Source: Micromonospora antibiotica | GTDB taxonomy: Bacteria; Actinomycetota; Actinomycetes; Mycobacteriales; Micromonosporaceae | Direction of reading: 5' to 3' | DNA: 64,000 nucleotides | Assembly: GCF_017599305.1 (NCBI RefSeq) | Contig: NZ_JAGFWR010000027.1 | Location: forward strand, 20,686 to 84,685 | In this document: in pieces, positions 23,736 through 31,535 of the stretch | Numbering within the stretch: position 1 is the stretch's first letter | Layout: each line of letters starts with the position of its first letter | Program-made: the position numbers and the translations under genes | Notes under the pieces: model-generated | Told to the model about the DNA's origin: nothing | What the model saw: the letters and a program-made list of their open reading frames with translations, nothing else | The model's database searches: none

Positions 23736-26315
23736 ATGCGAGTTTCTGTCAGTTGGCTGCGGGAGTACGTCGACCTCCCCGTCGACCTGCCCACCGAGGA
23801 TCTGGAACAGGCCCTGGTGGACCTCGGTATCGAGGTCGAGTCCGTGGTGGACCTGCGCCGCACGGTCACCGGTCCGCTGGTCGTCGGTGAGGTCCGCGAG
23901 ATCGAGGAGCTGACCGGGTTCAAGAAGCCGATCCGGCACTGCCTGGTCGACGTGGGCACCGCCAACGGCACCGGCGAGTTGCAGCAGATCGTCTGCGGGG
24001 CGCGTAACTTCGCCCCCGGCGACCGGGTCGTGGTGATCCTGCCCGGCGGGGTGCTGCCCGGCGACTTCACCATCGGCGCCCGCAAGACGTACGGCCGGAT
24101 GTCGGCCGGCATGATCTGCTCGGCGCAGGAGCTGGGGCTGGGTGACGACCACTCCGGCATCATCGTGCTGCCGCCGGACACCGCCGCCCGACCCGGCGAC
24201 GACGCCCGGCCGGTGGTGGGCCTCGACGACGTCGTGGTCGAGCTGGAGATCACCCCCGACCGGGGGTACGCGTTGAGCGTGCGCGGCATCGCCCGGGAGC
24301 TGGCGTACGCCCTGGGGTTGTCCTTCCGTGACCCGGGCCTGGTGCCCGCGCCGGCCGGGACGGACGAGCCGGCGTACCCGGTGCAGTTGCGCGACACCGT
24401 CGGCTGTGACCGGTTCGCCACCCGGATGGTCCGGGGTGTCGACCCGACGGCGACCACGCCCGGCTGGATGCGGCAGCGGCTGACCGTGGCCGGCATCCGC
24501 AGCATCTCGCTGCCGGTCGACATCACCAACTACGTGATGCTCGAGTTGGGTCAGCCGATGCACGCCTTCGACGCCGACCGGATCACCGGTCCGCTGGTGG
24601 TGCGCCGGGCCGAGGCGGGCGAGAAGGTGACCACACTGGACGGTGTGGTCCGCGCGCTCACCGCCGAGGACATGGTGATCTGCGACGCCGGGCTGCCCAA
24701 CTCCCTCGCGGGCGAGGGCGACGGCGTCCCGATCTCGCTGGCCGCGGTGATGGGCGGCGAGACCAGCGAGGTGGTCGGCGGCACCACCAACGTGCTGCTG
24801 GAGGCCGCCCACTGGGACCCGGTGATGGTGGGCCGCACCGCCCGCCGGCACAAGCTGTTCAGCGAGGCGGCCAAGCGGTGGGAGCGGGGGGTCGACCCGG
24901 CGCTGCCGCTGGTGGCCCTCCAGCGCGCCGTCGAGCTGCTCACCACGCACGGCGGTGGCGAGGCCGGCGCGGAGGTCCTCGACCTCGACCACGTCCGGCC
25001 GATGCGCCCGGTCACCCTCCCGGCCGACCTGCCGTCGCGCCGGATCGGGGTGGACTACTCCCCGCAGCGGGTGGTCGACCTGCTGGAGCAGGTGGGTTGC
25101 ACGGTGATCCGGGGCGGCGACCGGCTGGCCGAGGACCCGGGGACGGTCGGGACGGCCGCCGGTGCCGGCGACGTGCTCACCGTCACTCCGCCGACCTGGC
25201 GGCCCGACCTCACCGACCCGGCCGACCTGGTCGAGGAGGTGGTCCGCCTCGACGGCTACGACCGGGTGCCGTCGGTGCTGCCGACCGCGCCGCCCGGCCG
25301 GGGTCTGACCTGGCAGCAGCGTCGCCGCCGGGCGGTGGCCCGCTCACTGGCCGAACGCGGCTACGTCGAGGTGCTGGGCCTGCCGTTCGTCGCCCCCGAG
25401 CTGGCCGACCAGCTGGGGCTGCCCGCCGACGACCCGCGTCGGCCGGCGGTGCGGCTGGCCAACCCGCTGTCGGAGGAGGAGCCGCTGCTGCGCACCACGC
25501 TGCTCGGCCCGCTGCTCGGCATCCTCAAGCGCAACCTGGGCCGGGGCCACCGTGACCTCGCGCTCTATGAGATCGGCACGGTGTTCCACCCGCGGGCCGG
25601 GGTGGGTGCGCCGCCGGTCATGGGGGTGGACCGTCGCCCCACCGACGCCGAGTTCGCCGCCGCCGACGCGGTGGTGCCGGCCCAGCCCCGGCACGTCGCG
25701 GTGGTGCTCACCGGGGACGTGGACCCGGCCGGCTGGTGGGGTGCGGGCCGGGCCGCCGGCTGGGCCGACGCCGTGGAGGCCGGCCGGGCGGTGCTCGCCG
25801 CCGCCGACCTGCCGGCGGACCGGATCGAGGTACGGGCCGCCGAGCACGCACCCTGGCACCCGGGTCGGTGTGCCGCGCTGCTGGTCGACGGGGTGGTGGT
25901 CGGCCACGCCGGTGAGCTGCACCCGACGGTGGTGGCGGCATTGGAGCTGCCGCGCCGCACCAGCGCCATGGAACTGGACCTGGACGCCCTGCCGGCCGCC
26001 CCGGTGGTGTCCGCGCCGACCGTGTCGGGGTTCCCCCCCGCGCTGATCGACGTGGCGTTGGTGCTGGACGACACGGTGCCGGCCGCCGACGTCCGGGCCG
26101 CACTGGTCGAGGGGGCCGGTGAGCTGCTGGAGCACGTCCGCCTCTTCGACGTGTACGCCTCGGAGTCGCTCGGCGCGGGCCGCCGGTCGCTGGCGTACAA
26201 GCTCACCTTCCGGGCTCCGGACCGGACGCTGACCGTGGAGGAGGCGGTGGCCGCCCGGGACGCCGCCGTCGCCGTCGCCACCCGGCGGTTCGGAGCGACC
26301 CTGCGCGGCGCCTGA
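23736..26315 (+). CDS. pheT: Phenylalanyl-tRNA synthetase beta subunit
   Basis: The 859-residue beta subunit provides tRNA binding and editing. In order it shows MRVSVSWLREYVDLP, the OB-fold tRNA-binding domain (CGARNFAPGDRVVV near 90), the B3/B4 editing region, the B5 domain (RRIGVDYSPQRVVDLLEQVG, in part) and the C-terminal anticodon-binding FDX-ACB domain (YKLTFRAPDRTLTVEE). Nothing is missing. It ends 16 bases before a strong terminator. Confidence 0.97.
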   Translation: MRVSVSWLREYVDLPVDLPTEDLEQALVDLGIEVESVVDLRRTVTGPLVVGEVREIEELTGFKKPIRHCLVDVGTANGTGELQQIVCGARNFAPGDRVVVILPGGVLPGDFTIGARKTYGRMSAGMICSAQELGLGDDHSGIIVLPPDTAARPGDDARPVVGLDDVVVELEITPDRGYALSVRGIARELAYALGLSFRDPGLVPAPAGTDEPAYPVQLRDTVGCDRFATRMVRGVDPTATTPGWMRQRLTVAGIRSISLPVDITNYVMLELGQPMHAFDADRITGPLVVRRAEAGEKVTTLDGVVRALTAEDMVICDAGLPNSLAGEGDGVPISLAAVMGGETSEVVGGTTNVLLEAAHWDPVMVGRTARRHKLFSEAAKRWERGVDPALPLVALQRAVELLTTHGGGEAGAEVLDLDHVRPMRPVTLPADLPSRRIGVDYSPQRVVDLLEQVGCTVIRGGDRLAEDPGTVGTAAGAGDVLTVTPPTWRPDLTDPADLVEEVVRLDGYDRVPSVLPTAPPGRGLTWQQRRRRAVARSLAERGYVEVLGLPFVAPELADQLGLPADDPRRPAVRLANPLSEEEPLLRTTLLGPLLGILKRNLGRGHRDLALYEIGTVFHPRAGVGAPPVMGVDRRPTDAEFAAADAVVPAQPRHVAVVLTGDVDPAGWWGAGRAAGWADAVEAGRAVLAAADLPADRIEVRAAEHAPWHPGRCAALLVDGVVVGHAGELHPTVVAALELPRRTSAMELDLDALPAAPVVSAPTVSGFPPALIDVALVLDDTVPAADVRAALVEGAGELLEHVRLFDVYASESLGAGRRSLAYKLTFRAPDRTLTVEEAVAARDAAVAVATRRFGATLRGA

Positions 26316-26331
26316 CGCGCACCGGCCTGAC

Positions 26332-26366
26332 GACGGCCCCGATCCGGTCACCGGGTCGGGGCCGTC
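26332..26366. terminator. Strong terminator between pheT and a convergent regulator gene
   Basis: A 16-bp stem runs from GACGGCCCCGATCCGG (26332-26347) to CCGGGTCGGGGCCGTC (26351-26366), with one T-G wobble and a TCA loop. It ends 4 bases before the stop of the convergent Crp-like gene, so it can terminate both. Confidence 0.85.
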
Positions 26367-26370
26367 GCCG

Positions 26371-27249
26371 TCACGTCTCGTCGGTGATCTCCCCGCAGGC
26401 GCGCAGGGCGGCCAGGTCGCGCACGGTGATCCGCCGGTAGTCGGTCTCCACCAGCCCGTCGGCGCGCAGCTCCCTCAGCGCCTTCTGGATCGAGGTCTCG
26501 GCGGCCCCGCAGATGGTGGCGAGTTCCGGTTGGGTCAGCCGGACGTCGATGACCACCGCGTCGCGGTCCTGTCGACCGTGTGAGCGGCACAGGTCCGCCA
26601 CCACCCGGGCCACCCGGATCTTCACCGAGTACGAGGAGAAGTCGATCCGGCGGCGGTTGGACCAGCGCAGCCGGTCGGAGACCATGGCGGCCAGTTCCAG
26701 GGCGGCGTTGGGGTGGCCCCGCAGGAAGGTCTTGAACTGCTCGGGCTGGATGACGCTGTAGCTGGTGGGCCCGCAGGTGGTCACGGTCGCCGATCGGGGG
26801 CGGTCGTTGAGGGCCGACATCTCGCCCACCAGGTCGCCGCCGACCCGCAGTGCCAGCAGGGCGGTCCGCCCGTCGGGCAGGGACGCCGTGACCTTTGTCA
26901 GGCCGTCCTCCAGCAGCACCAGGTGCGCCTCCCGGTGACCCTCGTGGATGAGGATCTGCCCGGCCGGTACCTGACGCCGGACTCCGGACGCCAGCAACGC
27001 GGTCCGCACCGGGTCGTCGAGCCGTTGCAGGAAGGTCCCGTACGGCCAGTCGCCGTCGGGCCGGTCGTGTGGTAGCCGCATCAGCATCAGCACCTTCCTC
27101 AGCAGACGAGAAGTGTCGAAGCGTATCCGTGTGGACACGCGTCGCACCGCCCCGCTGCGGACCGCGAGGGCCTCGACGACCAGCAGGGCGAGGATCGCGG
27201 CGGGGGACACCCCGAGCGCCAGGAGCAGTTCGGTCAGGTTCGTCCACAT
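26371..27249 (-). CDS. Crp/Fnr-type regulator with an N-terminal membrane helix
   Basis: The 292-residue protein starts MWTNLTELLLALG and residues ~5-30 form one hydrophobic helix (VSPAAILALLVVEALAV) followed by basic residues, which would anchor it with the rest in the cytoplasm. Residues ~70-185 form a cyclic-nucleotide-binding domain whose phosphate-binding cassette is complete: G142-E143 and R152-S153-A154 (GEMSALNDRPRSA). Residues ~239-263 are the DNA-recognition helix-turn-helix (TQPELATICGAAETSIQKAL). A membrane-tethered Crp is unusual. It is divergent from a cyclase-like gene, which may make its ligand. Confidence 0.85.
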   Translation of the reverse strand: MWTNLTELLLALGVSPAAILALLVVEALAVRSGAVRRVSTRIRFDTSRLLRKVLMLMRLPHDRPDGDWPYGTFLQRLDDPVRTALLASGVRRQVPAGQILIHEGHREAHLVLLEDGLTKVTASLPDGRTALLALRVGGDLVGEMSALNDRPRSATVTTCGPTSYSVIQPEQFKTFLRGHPNAALELAAMVSDRLRWSNRRRIDFSSYSVKIRVARVVADLCRSHGRQDRDAVVIDVRLTQPELATICGAAETSIQKALRELRADGLVETDYRRITVRDLAALRACGEITDET

Positions 27250-27381
27250 GCTGGCAGCAGACCGGATACCGGCTACCACGACATCTGTCCACGGTGGGAT
27301 GACCGGATGCCGACAGTCCCGCCGATGCCGTACTTCTGAGGGGTCTGCGGGCGTCGGGCCGGGTTCGATGTGCCCGGTGGT

Positions 27382-27400
27382 GCCCGCTCGCCGAGCGGGC
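27382..27400 (+). promoter_or_regulatory. Perfect hairpin in the leader of the cyclase-like gene
   Basis: GCCCGCTC and GAGCGGGC pair perfectly around a GCC loop. The hairpin ends 7 bases before the GAAGGG ribosome-binding site (27408-27413) of the gene at 27422, so it may limit translation or transcription of the three-gene unit. Confidence 0.5.
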
Positions 27401-27421
27401 CGGCGACGAAGGGTGTGCCGG

Positions 27422-28240
27422 ATGCGACATCCCGAACGGCGTCTGCTGGTTTCCGTGGACATGGAGCGGTACAGCCGACGCAGCAATCTTCAGCAGTACG
27501 AGGCACAGGAGAACTTCCACACCCTGCTGCACGCGGCGGCGACCGAGGTGGGCCTGGACCGGGTCGCCTGGACCACCCAGCAGGCCGGCGACGGCGAGCT
27601 GGCGATCCTGCCCCGCGACGTCCCGGAGTCCCGGGTCATCGGCCGGTTCGTACCGGAACTCAACCGGCGGCTGCGGGCGTTCAACAGCAGCCGGACCGCT
27701 CCCGCGCAGATCCGGTTGCGGGTGGCCGTACACCAGGGTCTGGTGCACCTGGACGGGGCCAACGGCTTCCCCGGCCACGCGGTCGTGCACGTCTGCCGGC
27801 TCTGCGACGCCACCCCGGTGCGGCAGGCGCTCGCCGCGTTCCCCGACGCGGGGGTCGCGCTGGTCGTCTCGACGGAGATGTACCGCGACGTGGTCTGCGA
27901 GTATCCGGAGGAGATGCGGCCGGAGCGGTTCCGCCGGATCGAGGTCGAGCACCCGGCGAAGGAGTTCCGGGAGCCCGCCTGGCTCTACGTGGTCGACGAG
28001 GACATGTCGTCGTGGCCACCGCCGCAGGAGCCGTCGTCGCCCACCGGGGGACCGCCACCTCCGCGGCCGGACACCGGGTCCGGCACGGCCGGGAAGGACA
28101 CCGGGTCCGGCACGGCCGGGTCGGGCATCCGCACCGGCGACATCTGGGTGCAGGGGCAGAACGCGATCGGCCCGAACGCGACGGCCATCGGATCGGTCGG
28201 CCGCGACGCCGTCTTCGGCGGCGATGGCGGCGGCCGATGA
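27422..28240 (+). CDS. Class III nucleotidyl-cyclase-like protein with C-terminal GQNA motif
   Basis: The 272-residue protein opens with a class III cyclase-like fold (residues ~7-192). Both metal aspartates can be placed: D13 in LLVSVDMERYS and D57 in QQAGDGELAILP. G118-R126 in GHAVVHVCRLCDA matches the GxxVNxAARL helix with its conserved Arg, although the usual Asn is not obvious. A Pro-rich linker, a duplicated 9-residue repeat (DTGSGTAGK) and the terminal motif GDIWVQGQNAIGPNATAIG (239-257) follow. The same motif recurs in the next protein. Activity and nucleotide are unknown; a degenerate cyclase fold is the alternative. Its stop overlaps the next ATG. Confidence 0.75.
   Translation: MRHPERRLLVSVDMERYSRRSNLQQYEAQENFHTLLHAAATEVGLDRVAWTTQQAGDGELAILPRDVPESRVIGRFVPELNRRLRAFNSSRTAPAQIRLRVAVHQGLVHLDGANGFPGHAVVHVCRLCDATPVRQALAAFPDAGVALVVSTEMYRDVVCEYPEEMRPERFRRIEVEHPAKEFREPAWLYVVDEDMSSWPPPQEPSSPTGGPPPPRPDTGSGTAGKDTGSGTAGSGIRTGDIWVQGQNAIGPNATAIGSVGRDAVFGGDGGGR
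28069..28120 (+). repeat. Tandem 27-base repeat in the cyclase-like gene
   Basis: Two identical 25-base copies (28069-28093 and 28096-28120) with a 27-base period encode two copies of DTGSGTAG in the linker before the C-terminal motif. The perfect DNA identity suggests a recent duplication. Confidence 0.85.
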
Positions 28241-30516
28241 ACGGGACGGCGGATTCGTGGGACCCGCCGGACCCCGACGACGTCGGACCGCCCGCACCGG
28301 TCGACGCCGCGCCGGACTCCGCCCGCTCCGACGAACGGGGGTCGGACGAGACCGTGGCCGGGCGGCCCGCGCCGACGGATGCGCCCCCGCCGGGGTCGGC
28401 CGCCGAGGACGAACCGGTGGACGAGCCGGAGGAGGCACCGGACCCGGCTGCCGTCCTCGCCCGGCTCACCGCACTGCTCGGTGCCCCGTCGAGCATCGGG
28501 GTCGGTGACGTACGGGTCCGGGGCCAGAACGCGACCGGTCCGGGGGCTACCGCGATCGGCACCGTGAACATCACCACGGCGACCGTGGGGGCGGGCGGCC
28601 GGACCTGGTCGGAGACGCTCAGCGGCACCTGGGTGCGGCAGTTGGCCGACGGCTACGCCCCCGCGCCGAGCGACCAGCGGCTGGACCGGCAGCTCAAACT
28701 GCGCCACCTGGTCTGCCTGACCGGCCCCGACGGAACGGGGCGACACACCGCCGGCTGCCTGGCCTCGGCCCGCCGCTACGGCTACGACCGGGTCGGCGTG
28801 CTCGACGCGGAACACCTGTCGGACCTGCTGGGCGCCGACGCACCCGTCCGGCCCGGCCACGGCTACACCCTGGCGCTCGGCGACGAGGCGGTCCGGGAGT
28901 TGGACGGCCTGACCCTGGTGGGACTCGCGGTGAGGTTGGAGACCCTCGGGAGCAGCCTGGTGCTGGTCGGGGACTTCGCGCACCGGGAGCAGGAGTTCAC
29001 CGGGCAGCTGGTGCCCCACCGCCCGGCGGCCTCGGTGGAGGTGTTCCGGGCGCAGCTGCGCCGGCTGCTGCGTGGGCAGTGCGTCGGCTGGTGCGCCGAC
29101 CACTGCACCGGTGACTGCGTCGACGCGTACGTCGAGGAGGAGTGCGTCCCGCATCCGCTGCTCGCCGCCCACCTGGCCGGCGGTCCGCGCGCCGGTGAGG
29201 TCGTCCGGCTGGCGGAGCTGATCGCCCAGGCGCCGCCGCGCGGCGGCGACCTCACCGAACGGCTGGAGCGACTGCTGCCCCGGCAGTTGCGCGAGCGTGC
29301 CCGACGGGTGCTCTGCGTCGAGGAAGACGGTGTCGACGGGTCGTCCCGGTGGGACGTCGACCAGCGGCGGGCGTTCCGGCTGTCCTGCGCGGTGCTGGCG
29401 GGACAGTCGGTGGTGGAGGTCCAGGCGGCGGCCGGACGGTTGCTCACCGGGCCGGCACCGGACACCGACGGCGCGACCACGCCACCGGTGGGGTTCCTCG
29501 GTGGGGTGGTCGACCTGCTGCTCGGACCGGTGCTGCGGCAGGCCGTCGTCCTGGTCGACGACGACCGGCTCAGCGGTGGGCGGCGGATCGAGTTCTCGCC
29601 CGGCAACGACCAGTTGCGGACCAGCCTCCTGGAGGTCGCCTGGTCGGACTGGTGGCTGCCGGAGCATCTGCTCGGTTGGCTCGCCACCCTGGTGCGCACG
29701 GGGTCGCCCGGGGTCCGGGAGGCCGCTGCGGGAGCGGTGGGCTGGTCCGCCCGGCACGGGGTGCGGGTCGCCCTGGAGACCGTGGACCAGTTGGCCCGGG
29801 AACGCCGGGCCGGCGTCCGGCAGGCCGCCGCCATCGCGTTGGTCGCCATGGCCATGCAACCGGAGCTGCGCCAGCGCGTACGCACGGAACTGGACCGGTG
29901 GGCGTCCGTAGGGCCGGCCCACCTGCGGGACACGGTTGCCCGCGCCTACGCGTTGGGGCTCGCCCGGCTCTGGCCCGACACCGCCCTGCTGCATCTGCGC
30001 CAGATCGCCGGGGCGCGGATGCAACGCTGGCACCACTCGGTGGTGCGGGGCCTGGTCGAGGTGCACACGGCCGGTCACCAGGCGACCGTGTTGCCGGCCC
30101 TCGCGCAGTGGACCCGGTCGCCGGACCCGGAGGTGTGGCTGCACGCCGGACGGGCGTTGCGGGTGCTCGCCGACCGGTGGGCGCCCGCCCCTCGGGAGCA
30201 CTGGCCGGAGCTGCTCGATCTGGCGCGGGTCGGCACCGTGTCGACGACCGACCTGGCCGACTGCTGGGCGAACGCGCTCAGCCTGCCCACGACCGCCTAC
30301 CGCGCGTGGCGCACGCTCGGTTTCTGGCTCAACCGGGCCGACGGGCACCCCGAGGTCGCCGCCCACTGCCTGGAACTGCTCGCTCTGGTGGTGGCGGGCC
30401 GGGCACCCCTGCGGCACCGGCTGGACCACCAGCTGAGCCACGTCTGGGGACCCCTGATGCCCCACAACTCCCTGCTCGCCGCCGTACGCCGACTCACCGA
30501 CGAGGATCACCGATGA
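28237..30516 (+). CDS. Degenerate P-loop protein with HEAT-like repeats and N-terminal GQNA motif
   Basis: The 759-residue protein starts with ~85 acidic, Pro-rich residues, then the motif GDVRVRGQNATGPGATAIG (90-108), which matches 14 of 19 positions of the motif ending the upstream protein. Residues 161-171 read LTGPDGTGRHT, a P-loop with Arg in place of the usual Lys. A possible Walker B is LVLVGDF near 241-247. A Cys cluster, C282, C286, C290, C294 and C303, may bind metal. Residues ~480-745 are helical repeats of HEAT type (VREAAAGAVGWSARHGVRVA, VRQAAAIALVAMA). This layout recalls STAND/NLR-like sensors. I recognise no named family. Confidence 0.7.
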   Translation: MNGTADSWDPPDPDDVGPPAPVDAAPDSARSDERGSDETVAGRPAPTDAPPPGSAAEDEPVDEPEEAPDPAAVLARLTALLGAPSSIGVGDVRVRGQNATGPGATAIGTVNITTATVGAGGRTWSETLSGTWVRQLADGYAPAPSDQRLDRQLKLRHLVCLTGPDGTGRHTAGCLASARRYGYDRVGVLDAEHLSDLLGADAPVRPGHGYTLALGDEAVRELDGLTLVGLAVRLETLGSSLVLVGDFAHREQEFTGQLVPHRPAASVEVFRAQLRRLLRGQCVGWCADHCTGDCVDAYVEEECVPHPLLAAHLAGGPRAGEVVRLAELIAQAPPRGGDLTERLERLLPRQLRERARRVLCVEEDGVDGSSRWDVDQRRAFRLSCAVLAGQSVVEVQAAAGRLLTGPAPDTDGATTPPVGFLGGVVDLLLGPVLRQAVVLVDDDRLSGGRRIEFSPGNDQLRTSLLEVAWSDWWLPEHLLGWLATLVRTGSPGVREAAAGAVGWSARHGVRVALETVDQLARERRAGVRQAAAIALVAMAMQPELRQRVRTELDRWASVGPAHLRDTVARAYALGLARLWPDTALLHLRQIAGARMQRWHHSVVRGLVEVHTAGHQATVLPALAQWTRSPDPEVWLHAGRALRVLADRWAPAPREHWPELLDLARVGTVSTTDLADCWANALSLPTTAYRAWRTLGFWLNRADGHPEVAAHCLELLALVVAGRAPLRHRLDHQLSHVWGPLMPHNSLLAAVRRLTDEDHR

Positions 30517-31334
30517 ACCCGCACCCCAGCACCGCCATGGGCAGCCAACTTCCGATGCCGCAGCGCCGCCACTGGTGGCAGGGCCTGTTCGGCTCGCCGG
30601 CTCCGCTCGAGCCGGTGCCGCCGCTGCCACCGCCGCCGCCCGTCACGGTGTCGTTCCGCCAGGACGTCCCGCATCCGCTGCTGGTGCCGGCGAAGGGGGA
30701 CGCGTTCGATTTCCGGGTGCACCCCGTGTATCTGTGGACCGGCCGGCGGATGACGTTCGACGAGTTGAAGTTCCGTGCCGAGCGGTATCTCGACTGGGCC
30801 GGTGGGATCGTCCGGGAGCGGATCGTGGACGTGTCCCGGGAGTTCGAGCCGCACCGCTCCCACGAGCTGGAGCGGGTGCTCAACGAACGGCTCGCCGGGC
30901 AGCGGTGGCCGGCGAACGAGTCGCTGCCGCAGTTCACCGCCCACGTGCGGGTCAGCCCCGACGAGCGGGTGCGTGACCGGCTGCGGCCGTACTGGGAGGA
31001 ACGGATCCGGCTGGAGTGTGACCACGAGTTGCAGAAGATCCGGGCCCGGCACGTCGACGACCTGACCCGCCGGTGGTGTGCGGTGCTCCAGGCGTTGGAG
31101 GCCGATCCGGTGACCGCGCACGCGGCCCGGTTGACCGGGGAGCAGTTCGCCGACGTCTTCCGCCGTTACGTCGACGAGCGTCGCGGAACGGTGCCGGAGC
31201 TGGTGGCCCTGCTGCGGGAGGCGGTCCGGGGACACCACGACCTCAACCTGGGCCCGTCGGAGTACACCGAGGCCTGGGACGTGGCGCTGCGGACCTACCA
31301 GCGGCAGCACGGGTTGGTCGAGCGGGCGAACTGA
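30513..31334 (+). CDS. Uncharacterised protein, SPFH-like helical pattern
   Basis: The 273-residue protein is coupled to the previous gene by an ATGA overlap. A Pro-rich stretch (PLEPVPPLPPPPP, ~residues 31-43) precedes DVPHPLLVPAKGDAFDFRVH and a long amphipathic helical part ending RTYQRQHGLVERAN. The order of a short beta block, ERIVDVSREFEPHRSHELER and later charged helices loosely resembles SPFH/band-7 proteins, but there is no membrane segment and I would not assign it firmly. It completes the three-gene unit, which a hairpin at 31345 ends. Confidence 0.6.
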   Translation: MNPHPSTAMGSQLPMPQRRHWWQGLFGSPAPLEPVPPLPPPPPVTVSFRQDVPHPLLVPAKGDAFDFRVHPVYLWTGRRMTFDELKFRAERYLDWAGGIVRERIVDVSREFEPHRSHELERVLNERLAGQRWPANESLPQFTAHVRVSPDERVRDRLRPYWEERIRLECDHELQKIRARHVDDLTRRWCAVLQALEADPVTAHAARLTGEQFADVFRRYVDERRGTVPELVALLREAVRGHHDLNLGPSEYTEAWDVALRTYQRQHGLVERAN

Positions 31335-31344
31335 GCCGGTGGTC

Positions 31345-31371
31345 GGGTCCCGGGCCGGCAAGCCGGGACCC
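31345..31371 (+). terminator. Terminator of the three-gene cyclase-like unit
   Basis: GGGTCCCGG and CCGGGACCC pair perfectly around a 9-base loop, 10 bases after the last stop codon. No T-run follows. Confidence 0.7.
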
Positions 31372-31456
31372 GGCCACCTCCGGGTCGGTCGACGTAGCCA
31401 GGACAGCGGGTTCGCCCAGGGTGGTCGGGGCGTGACCGGCGGTCAGGCTTATCATT

Positions 31457-31508
31457 TACATGCGGACGGATGTATTAACTTGCATCCGGCGCAGGTGCGG
31501 ACTAGCCT
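31457..31508 (+). promoter_or_regulatory. argC promoter with overlapping ARG boxes
   Basis: TTGCAT (31480-31485), a 17-base spacer and TAGCCT (31503-31508) form the promoter. The inverted repeat GGATGTATTAACTTGCATCC (31468-31487) covers the -35, and TACAT-N8-ATGTA (31457-31474) overlaps it upstream. TTGCAT/ATGTA half-sites are typical of actinomycete ArgR operators, and argR lies at the end of this gene cluster, so arginine-dependent repression is expected. Confidence 0.7.
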
Positions 31509-31535
31509 TCTCTGCATAGTCATGCGGAGGTAGGA

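Noticed and set aside
27250..27421. A classical Crp site (TGTGA-N6-TCACA) between the divergent genes
   Set aside because: No such sequence is present; the regulator may use another site or act elsewhere.
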